Part shown: one piece after another, positions 1 through 8,373 of the stretch | How the letters are laid out: every line of letters begins with the position of its first letter | Position numbering within the stretch: position 1 is the first letter of the stretch | Assembly: GCF_002906155.1 (NCBI RefSeq) | Contig: NZ_MUJK01000001.1 | Location: 806,001-870,000 of the forward strand | Length of the DNA: 64,000 nt | Origin: Pseudomonas laurylsulfativorans | Lineage (GTDB): Bacteria; Pseudomonadota; Gammaproteobacteria; Pseudomonadales; Pseudomonadaceae | Direction: 5' to 3' | Translations under genes and position numbers: made by a program | The notes under the pieces: generated by a model | Told to the model about the DNA's origin: nothing | The model's input: the letters and a program-made list of their open reading frames with translations, nothing else | Databases searched by the model: none

Positions 1-298
1 CCTGCTCCGCATGTGTCGGATCCTTACTTCACAAAATTCAGATCTAGGGTACGTATCGCAGCGTAGTTCACCGATGAACGGTTGTCAGATTTGAGCTACA
101 GGCCGTTTCCTTCTGTCTGTTTTCTTGAAACAGCGAGTTCAAGGATCAGAAGCTGAGCGCTTGACCGGATTCTCGAAACACTGAAGATCCCTGTGGGAGC
201 GAGCTTGCTCGCGAAGACGGTGTGTCAGACACCGGGATGTTGAATGTGCCGCCGCCATCGCGAGCAGGCTCGCTCCCACAGTGTGTTCCGTACCTGAC
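1..298. other. Intergenic start of window
   Basis: No gene could be supported in these 298 bases. The only recognisable structure is a REP pair at 191-281 (listed separately). The reading frames that cross it are short, include the REP sequence, and have no ribosome binding site. Confidence 0.6.
191..281. repeat. REP inverted pair
   Basis: Two REP copies face each other. The left arm starts CTGTGGGAGCGAGCTTGCTC and the right arm ends CGAGCAGGCTCGCTCCCACAG, about 50 bases apart. It lies downstream of the glycine-zipper gene. Such pairs are non-coding, spread by RAYT transposases elsewhere in the genome, and can act as mRNA 3' ends. Confidence 0.9.
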
Positions 299-754
299 TC
301 AAGGATTGACCTGATACCCCTTGCCCTGCAAACAGCTGGTGTAAGCCGTCGCGGTGTTTGCCTCTGTGGTTTTCGCATCCGCCCGGCGTTCCTGGCGTTG
401 ACGTGAACCACCGACCACCATCCCGGCCGCTGCCGTCGATTTGGCCCGGTCCTGGCGATAATCCTGTTTCCTGTCATCGTCGACACGATCATAGACTTCG
501 TCGTGCTGATTGCCGCGCACCTGGGCAGCCGTTGCGCCGGCGGCGGCCCCGACAGCTGCGCCCTTGATTCTCCCGCCGGAAGGCGTGGAAGACGTCGAGG
601 CGCTTTGGCTGGCGGCGATGCTGTTGCATTCGTTGATGTCGACCTGGGTTTGTTGCGAACTTTGCCCTTTCATCGGCACCACCGTTTGCGCCCATCCCGG
701 GGCGCTCAAAACCGACAATGCGATGCACAGGCTGACCGGTGAAAACCTTTTCAT
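299..754 (-). CDS. Glycine-zipper family exported protein
   Basis: A 151-residue protein with a signal peptide (MKRFSPVSLCIALSV, cleavage probably after GWAQ). The middle has a small glycine/alanine zipper (GAAVGAAAGATAA, about residues 65-80), then a charged stretch and a C-terminal YTSCLQGKGY motif common in Pseudomonas YMGG-like glycine-zipper proteins. The start at 754 was chosen over the longer frame because GGAGG lies just upstream and the signal peptide begins there. Two cysteines (in NECNS and TSCLQG) could pair in the periplasm. Its role is unknown; an envelope or outer-membrane-associated function is inferred from the fold type only. It stands alone. Confidence 0.7.
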   Translation of the reverse strand: MKRFSPVSLCIALSVLSAPGWAQTVVPMKGQSSQQTQVDINECNSIAASQSASTSSTPSGGRIKGAAVGAAAGATAAQVRGNQHDEVYDRVDDDRKQDYRQDRAKSTAAAGMVVGGSRQRQERRADAKTTEANTATAYTSCLQGKGYQVNP

Positions 755-885
755 AATGACCTCCGACAGGTTTGCCACAACAGGCAAGCCTTTGGGTCGA
801 CTGGCGGGCGGCTGGGCGACGCCATGCGTCGCTTGCCGATCAGGGTGGAGCAACTGAAAAGTGTAGTTCAACGGCCCAAGCGGCG

Positions 886-915
886 CTGTGGGAGCGGGCT
901 TGCTCGCTCCCACAG
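886..915. repeat. Solitary REP-type hairpin
   Basis: A perfect 11-base inverted repeat (CTGTGGGAGCG / CGCTCCCACAG) with an 8-base loop. It sits 16 bases past the stop codon of the quinone reductase gene, so it may form the 3' end of the long minus-strand operon. No clear T tract follows. Confidence 0.7.
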
Positions 916-931
916 GGGGGGGTGGTGTTAA

Positions 932-1642
932 TCAGCCATTGGTGGTCAGCGGATAGAGTTTGTCATCGAACTGCGCCAGCTTCGGAAATACCAAGGGTTG
1001 GTCGTCGCTCAAGTGCTGCAAACGCTGGCTGTAATCAACCAGAAACTGCTGGCGCGCCTCTTCACTGATGTACGGCACATGCCAGGCCACGAAGGGTTCC
1101 AGCACATCAAACCCGACATAGGCCAACGTGCCACGCAGGATCGGCCGCAGCATGTCCTCCAATGGCCCATGAATCGCGCCTTCGCCAAACATGTGTTCAC
1201 GGCCACCCAGGGTCACGGTCACCAGCGCCTTTTTGCCGGCCAGACCACCCTGATCGTAGAAACGCTTGCCGCCGTAGCAGATGCCGGACACCAGCACCCG
1301 GTCGATCCAGCCCTTGAGCATGGCCGGGGCGGAGAACCAGAAGATCGGGAAGTTGAGGATCAGCAGGTCGGCCCACAGCAGCTTGTCCAGCTCAGCCTGG
1401 ATGTCCGCCGCCAGCGACTGGCTCTTCACGCCCAGGCGTTGTTCCAGGGCATAGACCAGGTACTCGGGGTTTTCCCGATTCGAGAAGTCCGCGTCGCTGG
1501 CCACCGGGTTCCAGTTCATTTTGTACAGGTCGCTGACCTGCACTTCGTGGCCCTGGGCTTCGAGTGTGGCAACGGCCTGGTCCCGCAGGGCGGCGGTGAA
1601 GGATTTCGGCTCCGGGTGTGCGTGGACGATCAGTACTTTCAT
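932..1642 (-). CDS. NAD(P)H:quinone oxidoreductase, flavodoxin fold
   Basis: A 236-residue flavoprotein of the NQO1/KefF/MdaB family. It probably carries FMN or FAD and makes two-electron reductions of quinones in the cytoplasm. The N-terminus has the family pattern VLIVHAHPEPKSF (phosphate-binding loop). It also has LILNFPIFWFSAPAMLKGW, the conserved flavin/substrate segment near residues 93-112, and a TLGG motif near 145. It is the last gene of the ABC transporter operon, 9 bases after the ATPase gene. From memory, a quinone reductase gene (PA4975) also borders the P. aeruginosa aruHI locus, so this neighbourhood is partly conserved. Its part in arginine use is unknown. Confidence 0.85.
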   Translation of the reverse strand: MKVLIVHAHPEPKSFTAALRDQAVATLEAQGHEVQVSDLYKMNWNPVASDADFSNRENPEYLVYALEQRLGVKSQSLAADIQAELDKLLWADLLILNFPIFWFSAPAMLKGWIDRVLVSGICYGGKRFYDQGGLAGKKALVTVTLGGREHMFGEGAIHGPLEDMLRPILRGTLAYVGFDVLEPFVAWHVPYISEEARQQFLVDYSQRLQHLSDDQPLVFPKLAQFDDKLYPLTTNG

Positions 1643-1651
1643 GGTGGTTCC

Positions 1652-3298
1652 TTAGACTTTTTCCAGCGTATCGGTTGAAGGTGTGGAAGCGCGCGTGGCC
1701 AGCAACCGGTCGAGCCAGTCAGGGTCCATTTGCGGTTCGGAAGAAAACAGCAGCCCGGTGTAGTCCTGATGCGGCGGGGTGAAGATCTGGCTGCGCGAGC
1801 CGTGGTCCACCACCCTGCCCCGTTGCATCACCAATACCTCATCGGCAATGGCCCGCACTGTAGCAACATCGTGGGTGATGAACAGGTAGGCGACACCCAG
1901 CTGTTGCTGGATGCGGTTGAGCAATTTCAGTACGCCTTCGGCCACCAGTTGGTCGAGGGCCGAGGTCACTTCGTCGCAGATGATCAGTTGCGGATCGGCC
2001 GCCAGGGCCCGGGCGATGCAGATGCGTTGTTTCTGCCCGCCAGACAGTTCCCGGGGCTGACGCTCCATGAAGGTCGCCGGGTCGAGTTCGATCATCTCCA
2101 GCAATTCGGCGACCCGGGCACGCATGGCCTTGCCCTTCAGGCCAAGGTAGAACGTCAGCGGCCGGCCGATGATGTCGACGATGCGCTGACGCGGATTGAG
2201 CGCCGTGTCGGGGATCTGGTAGATCATCTGGATGCGCCGCAGTTGTTCCTTGCTGCGCTGGCGGAAGTCCGCTGGCAAGGGCGCGCCGTCGTACAGCACC
2301 TGGCCGTAAGTTGGCGGCAGCAATCCGGTGATCAGCCGCGCCGTCGAGCTTTTGCCACTGCCCGACTCGCCGATCACCGCCAGAGTCTGGCCGCGATACA
2401 GCTTCAGGGAAACGTCGTGCAACACCGGCTGCTGGCCGTAACTGGCGCAACTGTTGCGCAGTTCCAGCAAGGGTTGTTCCTGGTGCGGACAGGCTTTGGG
2501 CTCGGTGCGAAAACTGCGCACCGCCCACAGCGACTTGGTGTAGTCCTCCTGCGGGTCACCCAGCATCTTGCGCGTCTCGGCCTCTTCCACCAGTTTACCG
2601 TGGCGCAACACCATGATGCGGTCGGCCATCTGCGCCACCACCGCCAGGTCGTGGCTGATATAGATGGCGGCGCTGCCGTAGGTGGCTACCGCATCGCGAA
2701 TGGCGGCGAGCACTTCGATCTGGGTGGTAACGTCCAGCGCCGTGGTCGGTTCGTCGAAGATGATCAGGTCCGGATGACAAGCCATGGCCATGGCGGTCAT
2801 GACCCGCTGCAACTGACCGCCGGACACCTGGTGCGGATAACGCTGGCCGATGGTCTCGGGATTGGGCAAACGTAGTACTCGGTACAATTCCACCGCGTCG
2901 CGCATGGCCTCTTCGCGGCTCATGCCACCGTTCTTCACGGCGGTTTCGACGTGCTGGTCGATCAGTCGATGAGCCGGGTTGAACGAGGCCGCCGCGCTCT
3001 GTGCGACATAGGCGATCCGCAAACCGCGAAGTTTGCGCAGGGCTTCAGGCTTGGCCTTGAGCAGGTCAATGCCGTCGAAATGCACCGAACCGCCGGTGAT
3101 CCGGCAACCGTCGCGGGTGTAGCCCATGGCCGACAGGCCGAGGGTCGACTTGCCCGCGCCAGACTCGCCGATCAGCCCCAGCACCTCGCCCCGTTGCAGG
3201 GTCAGGTCGATGCCCTTGATCAGCGGATGCCAGGCGTCTTCGTAATGGCCTTCGATGTGCAGGTCGCGAATTTCCAGCAAAGGTTTTGTAGTGGTCAT
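1652..3298 (-). CDS. Peptide/opine ABC transporter, fused double ATPase
   Basis: A 548-residue protein holding two complete ABC ATPase domains, equivalent to DppD and DppF joined head to tail. The first half has Walker A GESGAGKST, signature SGGQLQRV and Walker B FDEPTTALD. The second has GESGSGKSS, SGGQKQRI and CDEVTSALD. It powers the two permeases encoded just upstream. The start at 3298 (MTTTKPLLE) is preferred to 3307 because AAGGA then sits 9 bases upstream and the gene begins 3 bases after the permease stop. The substrate is not shown by the sequence. The family imports peptides, opines, nickel or related compounds, and the aru context suggests a guanidino or arginine-derived molecule (inference). 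Confidence 0.93.
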   Translation of the reverse strand: MTTTKPLLEIRDLHIEGHYEDAWHPLIKGIDLTLQRGEVLGLIGESGAGKSTLGLSAMGYTRDGCRITGGSVHFDGIDLLKAKPEALRKLRGLRIAYVAQSAAASFNPAHRLIDQHVETAVKNGGMSREEAMRDAVELYRVLRLPNPETIGQRYPHQVSGGQLQRVMTAMAMACHPDLIIFDEPTTALDVTTQIEVLAAIRDAVATYGSAAIYISHDLAVVAQMADRIMVLRHGKLVEEAETRKMLGDPQEDYTKSLWAVRSFRTEPKACPHQEQPLLELRNSCASYGQQPVLHDVSLKLYRGQTLAVIGESGSGKSSTARLITGLLPPTYGQVLYDGAPLPADFRQRSKEQLRRIQMIYQIPDTALNPRQRIVDIIGRPLTFYLGLKGKAMRARVAELLEMIELDPATFMERQPRELSGGQKQRICIARALAADPQLIICDEVTSALDQLVAEGVLKLLNRIQQQLGVAYLFITHDVATVRAIADEVLVMQRGRVVDHGSRSQIFTPPHQDYTGLLFSSEPQMDPDWLDRLLATRASTPSTDTLEKV

Positions 3299-3300
3299 GT

Positions 3301-4128
3301 TCAGCATTCCTTGAGGCCGCTGGATTTGTGCAGCATCCAGTCGACGACGAAGTTGACGCTGACCGTGATCAAGGCCACGGCCAGGGCAGGCAACAGCGGA
3401 CTGATGTCGCCAAAAGTGATCAGCACGGCGTTGTCGCGCACCATGCTGCCCCAGTCGGCGGTAGGCGGTTGAATGCCCAGGCCGAGGAACGACAACGCAC
3501 TGATGAACAGGAACACAAAGCAGAAGCGCAGGCCGAACTCGGCAATCAGCGGTGCCGCCGCATTCGGCAAGACTTCACGGGTGACCAGCCACCACAAACC
3601 TTCACCGCGCAAGCGCGCGGCTTCGACGAAGTCCTGCACCACCACGTTCATCGCCACGGCACGAGACAGCCGGAACACCCGCGTCGCATCCAGCAGCGCA
3701 ATCACCAGAACCAGCGACGTGGCGTTGGTGCCGACCACGCTGAGGATCAGCAAGGCAAAGATCAGTTGCGGGATGGCCATCAGGATGTCCACCACCCGCG
3801 ACAATCCCTGGTCGACCCAGCCGCCCTTGATCGCCGCGATCAGGCCACTCAAGCCGCCGAGCAGAAACGCCAGCACCGTGGTCAGGAAGGCGATGCCCAG
3901 GGTGTTGCGCGCGCCATAGACCAGGCGACTGAACATGTCGCGCCCCAGGTTATCGGTGCCCAACAGGTACTGCCCGCCCCATGGCTCAAATCCCCCGCCC
4001 ACCACCTGGGTTTCGCCGAACGGCGCCAAAACCGGTGCGAATACCGCCACCAGCACATACAGCAGGATCATCAACAAACCGAACTTGGCGCTCAGGGGCG
4101 CCCGCCACACTTGTTTCAACAGGCTCAT
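3301..4128 (-). CDS. ABC transporter permease, DppC type
   Basis: A 275-residue inner-membrane permease of the BPD_transp_1 family, DppC/OppC branch. It has about six hydrophobic segments and the coupling-helix EAA region (EAARLRGEGLWWLVTREVLPN, split here as EAARLRGEGL and TREVLPNAAAPL), roughly residues 155-180. The extended periplasmic loop ending in YLLGTDNLGRDMFSRL is typical of DppC proteins. It follows the DppB-type gene by 3 bases and precedes the ATPase gene by 2, so the genes are co-translated. It forms a heterodimer channel with the product of 4132-5091. Confidence 0.92.
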   Translation of the reverse strand: MSLLKQVWRAPLSAKFGLLMILLYVLVAVFAPVLAPFGETQVVGGGFEPWGGQYLLGTDNLGRDMFSRLVYGARNTLGIAFLTTVLAFLLGGLSGLIAAIKGGWVDQGLSRVVDILMAIPQLIFALLILSVVGTNATSLVLVIALLDATRVFRLSRAVAMNVVVQDFVEAARLRGEGLWWLVTREVLPNAAAPLIAEFGLRFCFVFLFISALSFLGLGIQPPTADWGSMVRDNAVLITFGDISPLLPALAVALITVSVNFVVDWMLHKSSGLKEC

Positions 4129-4131
4129 GGT

Positions 4132-5091
4132 CTACCCCTTCGGATGCATCAAGCGTGGGTTGCTGGCAATCGACAGCACATCGGCACTGGTGTTGAGCAG
4201 GATGTAGGTCGCGGCGAAGATCAGGCTGCAGGCCTGCACCACCGGGATATCGCGCTTGGCCACCGAGTCCACCAGCAACTGGCCGAGGCCCGGATAAACG
4301 AACACCACTTCGACCACCACCACGCCGACCACCAGGTACGCCAGGTTCAGCGCCACCACGTTGACGATCGGCGCCAAGGCGTTGGGCAAGGCGTGGCGAA
4401 AGATGATCCGCGACTGGCTGATGCCCTTGAGCCGGGCCATTTCGATGTAGGGACTGGCCAACAGGTTGATCAAGGATGCGCGGGTCATGCGCATCATCTG
4501 CGCGATCACCACCAGGCTCAGGGTCGCCACCGGCAGTATCGAACGTTCCAGGATCGTGCCCAGGGACGCGTCCGGCGCCAGGTTGGAAATGCTCGGGAAC
4601 CAGTTGAGCTTCACCGCGAACACCAGGATCAGGATGTAGGCGACGAAGAACTCGGGGAACGACACCGCGCTCAGGGCCGAGGTGTTGAGCAACCGGTCGA
4701 ACCAGCTGTTGCGGTACAACGCCGCGAGCATTCCCAGCAGCAAGGCCAGCGGCACCGACACCAATGCGGCCAGCAAAGCGAGACTGAAGGTGTTGCCCAG
4801 GCGCGAGCTGACCAGATCGGCGATGGGCCGCTGGTTGGCCAGCGACACACCAAGATCACCGTGCAGCAACTGCCAGATCCAGTGGCCGAAACGGGTCAGC
4901 GGCGGCAAGTCCAGGCCCAGTTGCGCGCGGTAGGCCGCCACGGTTTCCGGGGTAGCCGACTGGCCGAGCATGGCCTGGGCGATATCGCCCGGGAGCATGC
5001 CGACGGCCAGGAAGATGATTACCGATACGGCGAACAGCGAGAGCAGGCCTAAAGCAAGGCGCTGCCCCAACAGCTTGAAAATACTTCTCAT
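4132..5091 (-). CDS. ABC transporter permease, DppB type
   Basis: A 319-residue inner-membrane permease, DppB/OppB branch. Features are an N-terminal helix (LLGQRLALGLLSLFAVSV), the family motif MLPGDIAQAMLG near residue 38, and an EAA coupling region containing MARLKGISQSRIIF and HALPNALAPIV. The start at 5091 (MRSIFK) is preferred over 5115 because AAGGA lies 8 bases upstream. Between this gene and its binding-protein gene is a 165-base gap holding a REP pair. That may raise the mRNA level of the binding protein over the membrane parts, as described for REPs in other transport operons. Confidence 0.92.
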   Translation of the reverse strand: MRSIFKLLGQRLALGLLSLFAVSVIIFLAVGMLPGDIAQAMLGQSATPETVAAYRAQLGLDLPPLTRFGHWIWQLLHGDLGVSLANQRPIADLVSSRLGNTFSLALLAALVSVPLALLLGMLAALYRNSWFDRLLNTSALSAVSFPEFFVAYILILVFAVKLNWFPSISNLAPDASLGTILERSILPVATLSLVVIAQMMRMTRASLINLLASPYIEMARLKGISQSRIIFRHALPNALAPIVNVVALNLAYLVVGVVVVEVVFVYPGLGQLLVDSVAKRDIPVVQACSLIFAATYILLNTSADVLSIASNPRLMHPKG

Positions 5092-5140
5092 CGTGCGGTT
5101 CCTTGAATTGGGCACGCTTTAGAAGACTGCGAATGACAAA

Positions 5141-5226
5141 CTGTAGGAGCCGCCTTGCCGGCGATCGCGCCCCCATGGGCGACACAAGCCTCAAGGCCGC
5201 CATCGCTGGCAAGCCAGCTCCTACAG
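5141..5226. repeat. REP inverted pair inside ABC operon
   Basis: CTGTAGGAGCCGCCTTGCCGGC faces GCTGGCAAGCCAGCTCCTACAG across about 40 bases. It belongs to the GCTGGC-core subtype. It lies between the binding-protein gene and the first permease gene of one operon. Confidence 0.88.
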
Positions 5227-5256
5227 GGGGTCTTCATTGTTTGACGGATCCGGGCA

Positions 5257-6858
5257 TTACGCCTGCCACCACCGCTCGATCACCCGCAACCCATCCAGCT
5301 CGCCATAGGGCGCCGTCTGCCCACCATGGACGACCTTGTTGGAACGCGCCGCCACGGAACTGGCGAACAGCGGCACGATCGCCCCGCCCTCGTCCCGGCA
5401 CAGTGCCTGCATTTCGTTGTACATCTCGCGGCGCAGCGGGTCGTTCATCTCGCCGCGAGCGGCGTTGAGCAGTTGATTGAAACGCGCGTTGTCCCAGTGG
5501 GTCTCGTTCCACGCTGCGCCTTTGGCATAACCGATGCTGAACATGCGGTCGGCGGTCAGGCTGCTGTACCAGAACGAGGTAGTGAACGGTTGCTTCATCC
5601 ACACGTTGGAGAAGAACCCATCGGCCGGCTCGCGCACCACGTCGATGTCGATCCCCGCCGCGCGGGCCTGCTCCTTGAACAGCACCGAGGCGTCCACGGC
5701 GCCGGTGTAGGCGGCGTCGGAGGCTTGCAGGCGGACCTTGAGCGAGTCCAGACCGGCCTTCTTCAGGTAGAAGCGCGACTTGTCCGGATCGTAGGTGCGC
5801 TGTTCCAGCGCGGTGTTGATGAAGCGGCTGCCGGGCTGGATCGGGTGGTCGTTACCCACCAGGCCATAGCCGTGCAGCACCGAGGCCAGCAGGGTTTCGC
5901 GGTTGATCGCGTGCTTCATCGCCAGGCGCACGTCGTTGTTCAGGAACACCTGGCTGTCGGTGAGCATCGGGAAGGTGTAGTGCTGGGCGCCCTTGGTTTC
6001 TTCGATGACCAGGTTCGGGTTGCGTTTGAGCAGCGCCACGGTTTTCAGGTCGACCTTGTTGATCACGTCCACCTGCCCGGTGACCAGCGCATTGACCCGT
6101 GCCGCGCCGTCAGAGATAGCAATCAGCTCGGCACTGGCGAAGTGCGCCCGCCCCGGTTTCCAGTAATCCGGGCTGCGTTCCAGGGTCATGCGCACACCCG
6201 GTTCGAAGTCCTTGAGGCGATAGCCACCGGTGCCGGCGCCGGCCTGCCAGTCCGCCGCGCCGTCCTTGCTCGGCATGATCGCCAGGTGGTAATCGGCAAC
6301 CACATAGGAGAAATCGGCGTTGCCCGAGTGCAACTCGAACACCACGCTGTCACTGCCATTGGCGCTGACCTTGGCCACGTCGCCCAGCACGGTCTTGGCG
6401 GCCGAGGTGGATTTCTCGCCGAGGTGATGCTGGATCGACGCCACCACGTCGTCGGCGGTCAGGGTCTTGCCGTTGTGGAAGGTCACGCCCTGACGGATTT
6501 TGAAGGTCCAGATGCGCGCGTCCGGGGTCGAACTCCAGCTTTCAGCCAGTTCGGGGATGGCCGTGCCGTCGACGGCAATTTCGGTCAGGGTGTTATAGAC
6601 CGCCGAAAAGCCGACGAAGGTGAAGGTGTCGGCCCAGGAGCCGGGGTCCTTGGAGTCGGTAGTGCTGCCCCCCGCCAGGCCGAGGCGCAGGACTCCACCC
6701 GGTTTGGGCGTGGCCTCTGCGGCAAACGCGCCCAGCGGCAGCCCCATGGAAAACGCACCGGCCACGGCAGCGGCGGCAGCGCTGTACTTGAGGAAGTCCC
6801 TACGCGGGAAGCTGAATTCATGGTTCGCTTGAGTAATCTTGTTTTTGTTATCGCTCAT
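5257..6858 (-). CDS. ABC transporter periplasmic binding protein, family 5, Tat-exported
   Basis: A 533-residue SBP_bac_5 protein (DppA/OppA type). The N-terminus carries a twin-arginine signal, FPRRDFLKYSA, followed by a hydrophobic run and LGAFAAEA, so it is probably exported folded by Tat. The mature part has PKPGGVLRLGLAGG and the family signature WTFKIRQGVTFHNGKTLTADD. The start at 6858 (MSDNKNK) has AGGGG 7 bases upstream. It is the first gene of the transporter operon and defines substrate specificity, which cannot be read from the sequence. A 9-bp hairpin separates it from the aldehyde dehydrogenase gene upstream. Tat export of a peptide-family binding protein is uncommon but known. 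Confidence 0.93.
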   Translation of the reverse strand: MSDNKNKITQANHEFSFPRRDFLKYSAAAAAVAGAFSMGLPLGAFAAEATPKPGGVLRLGLAGGSTTDSKDPGSWADTFTFVGFSAVYNTLTEIAVDGTAIPELAESWSSTPDARIWTFKIRQGVTFHNGKTLTADDVVASIQHHLGEKSTSAAKTVLGDVAKVSANGSDSVVFELHSGNADFSYVVADYHLAIMPSKDGAADWQAGAGTGGYRLKDFEPGVRMTLERSPDYWKPGRAHFASAELIAISDGAARVNALVTGQVDVINKVDLKTVALLKRNPNLVIEETKGAQHYTFPMLTDSQVFLNNDVRLAMKHAINRETLLASVLHGYGLVGNDHPIQPGSRFINTALEQRTYDPDKSRFYLKKAGLDSLKVRLQASDAAYTGAVDASVLFKEQARAAGIDIDVVREPADGFFSNVWMKQPFTTSFWYSSLTADRMFSIGYAKGAAWNETHWDNARFNQLLNAARGEMNDPLRREMYNEMQALCRDEGGAIVPLFASSVAARSNKVVHGGQTAPYGELDGLRVIERWWQA

Positions 6859-6912
6859 TGCATTGCCCCTGATCAAAAAGCTAATGAATTACCGGTTCAA
6901 AACCACGCAAGA

Positions 6913-6932
6913 CACCGGGCCAGGGCCCGGTG
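6913..6932 (-). terminator. Intercistronic hairpin after aldehyde dehydrogenase gene
   Basis: Perfect 9-bp inverted repeat CACCGGGCC AG GGCCCGGTG. On the minus-strand mRNA it follows the aldehyde dehydrogenase stop by 25 bases, and a weakly U-rich stretch (GTGGTTTTG) comes after it. It could be a partial terminator or an RNA stabilising stem between the aru part and the ABC transporter part. Confidence 0.5.
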
Positions 6933-6957
6933 CATACAACGTTTGAATCGCCAGCCG

Positions 6958-8373
6958 TCACACCTGGATCGCCTTCACTTCGACGAACTCGTTGAGCCCC
7001 TCCTCACCCCATTCGCGACCGTTACCCGACTGCTTGTAGCCGCCGAACGGCGCCTGATAATTGAATGCCGCACCATTGAGGAAGCACTGGCCGGCGCGCA
7101 TCTGCCGCCCCAGGTGCAAGGCGCGTTCGGCACTGCCGGCCCAGACACCGCTGGACAGGCCGAACGGCGAGTCGTTGGCCATCTGTATCGCCTGTGCTTC
7201 ATCGGCGTAAGGGATCAGGCACAGCACCGGGCCGAAGATTTCTTCCTGGGCGATGCGCATGCGGTTGTCGACATCGGCGAACAGCGTCGGGCTGACATAG
7301 AAGCCGCGTTCGAAAGCCGACGGTGTGTCACCGCCGCACAGCAGCCGTGCGCCTTCCTGCTGGCCAACGTTGATGTAGTCGAGCACGGTGCGTTTTTGCC
7401 CGGCCGAACACATCGGGCCGAGGAAGCTTTGCGGGTCGAGTGGATCGCCCATGCGCAGGCTCAAGGTTTGCGCCAATGCCAGTTCGACGGCCTCGGCGTA
7501 GCGGCTGGCCGGCAGCAGCATGCGGGTCAACGCGGTGCAGGTCTGGCCGGAGTTGATCATCACGTCCTGCACGCCGTAGCGCACGGCTGCGGCGAGATCC
7601 GCATCCTCGGCGATCAGCAACGGCGACTTGCCACCCAGCTCCAGGCACACGCGCTTGACCGAAGGTGCCGCTGCCTGCGCCACGCGAACGCCGGCGCCGG
7701 TGGAACCGGTGAACGACACCATGTCCACGTCCGGGTGCTTGGCCAGCGCTTCGCCGACTTTCGAGCCCGGCCCACTGACCAGATTGAACACGCCGGCAGG
7801 CAGGCCGATGTCCTCGATCATTTGTGCCAGCAGGAACGCGTGCAGCGGGGTTTCCTGGCTCGGCTTGATCACCACCGTGCAACCGGCGGCCAGGGCCGGG
7901 GCGAGTTTGCCGATCAACTGGTGCAGCGGGTAATTCCACGGGTTGATGAAGGCACAGACGCCCACCGCTTCACGGATCACCAGCGAATTGCCGACTTCTC
8001 GCACTTCGTCCATCAAGCCGGCAAGTTCGACGTACTGCTCAAGGCCAACGATTGGCCCGTCGACCTGCACCGATCGGCACCATTGCACCGGCATGCCCAG
8101 TTCCGAGGTGATGACGGCGGCCATCTCATCGGCACGTTTGCGCAGTTGTTCTGCCAGTGCACGGATGTAACCGGCGCGTACGCTGGACGGCGTACGCGAC
8201 CATGAAGCGAAGGCCCGACGTGCAGCCGCCACGGCGTGTTCGACATCGAGCTCATCACCCAGCGGAACACTGCCGCACACCTGCTCGGTGGCCGGGTTGA
8301 TCACCTCGGCGATGCCCAGCCCCGACGGTTTTTGCCAGCGACCATCAATAAACAACGCCTTGTGGTTAAGCAT
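6958..8373 (-). CDS. NAD(P)+-dependent aldehyde dehydrogenase, probable 4-guanidinobutyraldehyde dehydrogenase
   Basis: A 471-residue ALDH superfamily enzyme oxidising an aldehyde to its acid. Seen: the cofactor region FINPWNYPLHQL, FTGSTGAG, the general base glutamate in VCLELGGKSP (E245) and the catalytic cysteine in NSGQTCT (C279). Its start overlaps the end of the aminotransferase gene by 8 bases, so the two are translationally coupled. In the arginine transaminase pathway, AruI yields 4-guanidinobutyraldehyde, which in P. aeruginosa is oxidised by a dehydrogenase encoded elsewhere (KauB). An ALDH coupled to aruH is the natural candidate for that step here. The substrate is inferred from position only. 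Confidence 0.9.
   Translation of the reverse strand: MLNHKALFIDGRWQKPSGLGIAEVINPATEQVCGSVPLGDELDVEHAVAAARRAFASWSRTPSSVRAGYIRALAEQLRKRADEMAAVITSELGMPVQWCRSVQVDGPIVGLEQYVELAGLMDEVREVGNSLVIREAVGVCAFINPWNYPLHQLIGKLAPALAAGCTVVIKPSQETPLHAFLLAQMIEDIGLPAGVFNLVSGPGSKVGEALAKHPDVDMVSFTGSTGAGVRVAQAAAPSVKRVCLELGGKSPLLIAEDADLAAAVRYGVQDVMINSGQTCTALTRMLLPASRYAEAVELALAQTLSLRMGDPLDPQSFLGPMCSAGQKRTVLDYINVGQQEGARLLCGGDTPSAFERGFYVSPTLFADVDNRMRIAQEEIFGPVLCLIPYADEAQAIQMANDSPFGLSSGVWAGSAERALHLGRQMRAGQCFLNGAAFNYQAPFGGYKQSGNGREWGEEGLNEFVEVKAIQV

Noticed and set aside
3328..5052. A 574-codon plus-strand frame opposite both ABC permease genes
   Set aside because: Extremely rich in His, Gln and Arg; antisense of membrane-helix codons gives this composition.
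5326..8205. A 959-codon open frame on the plus strand opposite the ABC binding protein and aldehyde dehydrogenase genes
   Set aside because: It is antisense to two genes with clear family motifs, is rich in His/Gln/Arg as expected of a GC-rich shadow frame, and has no recognisable domain.
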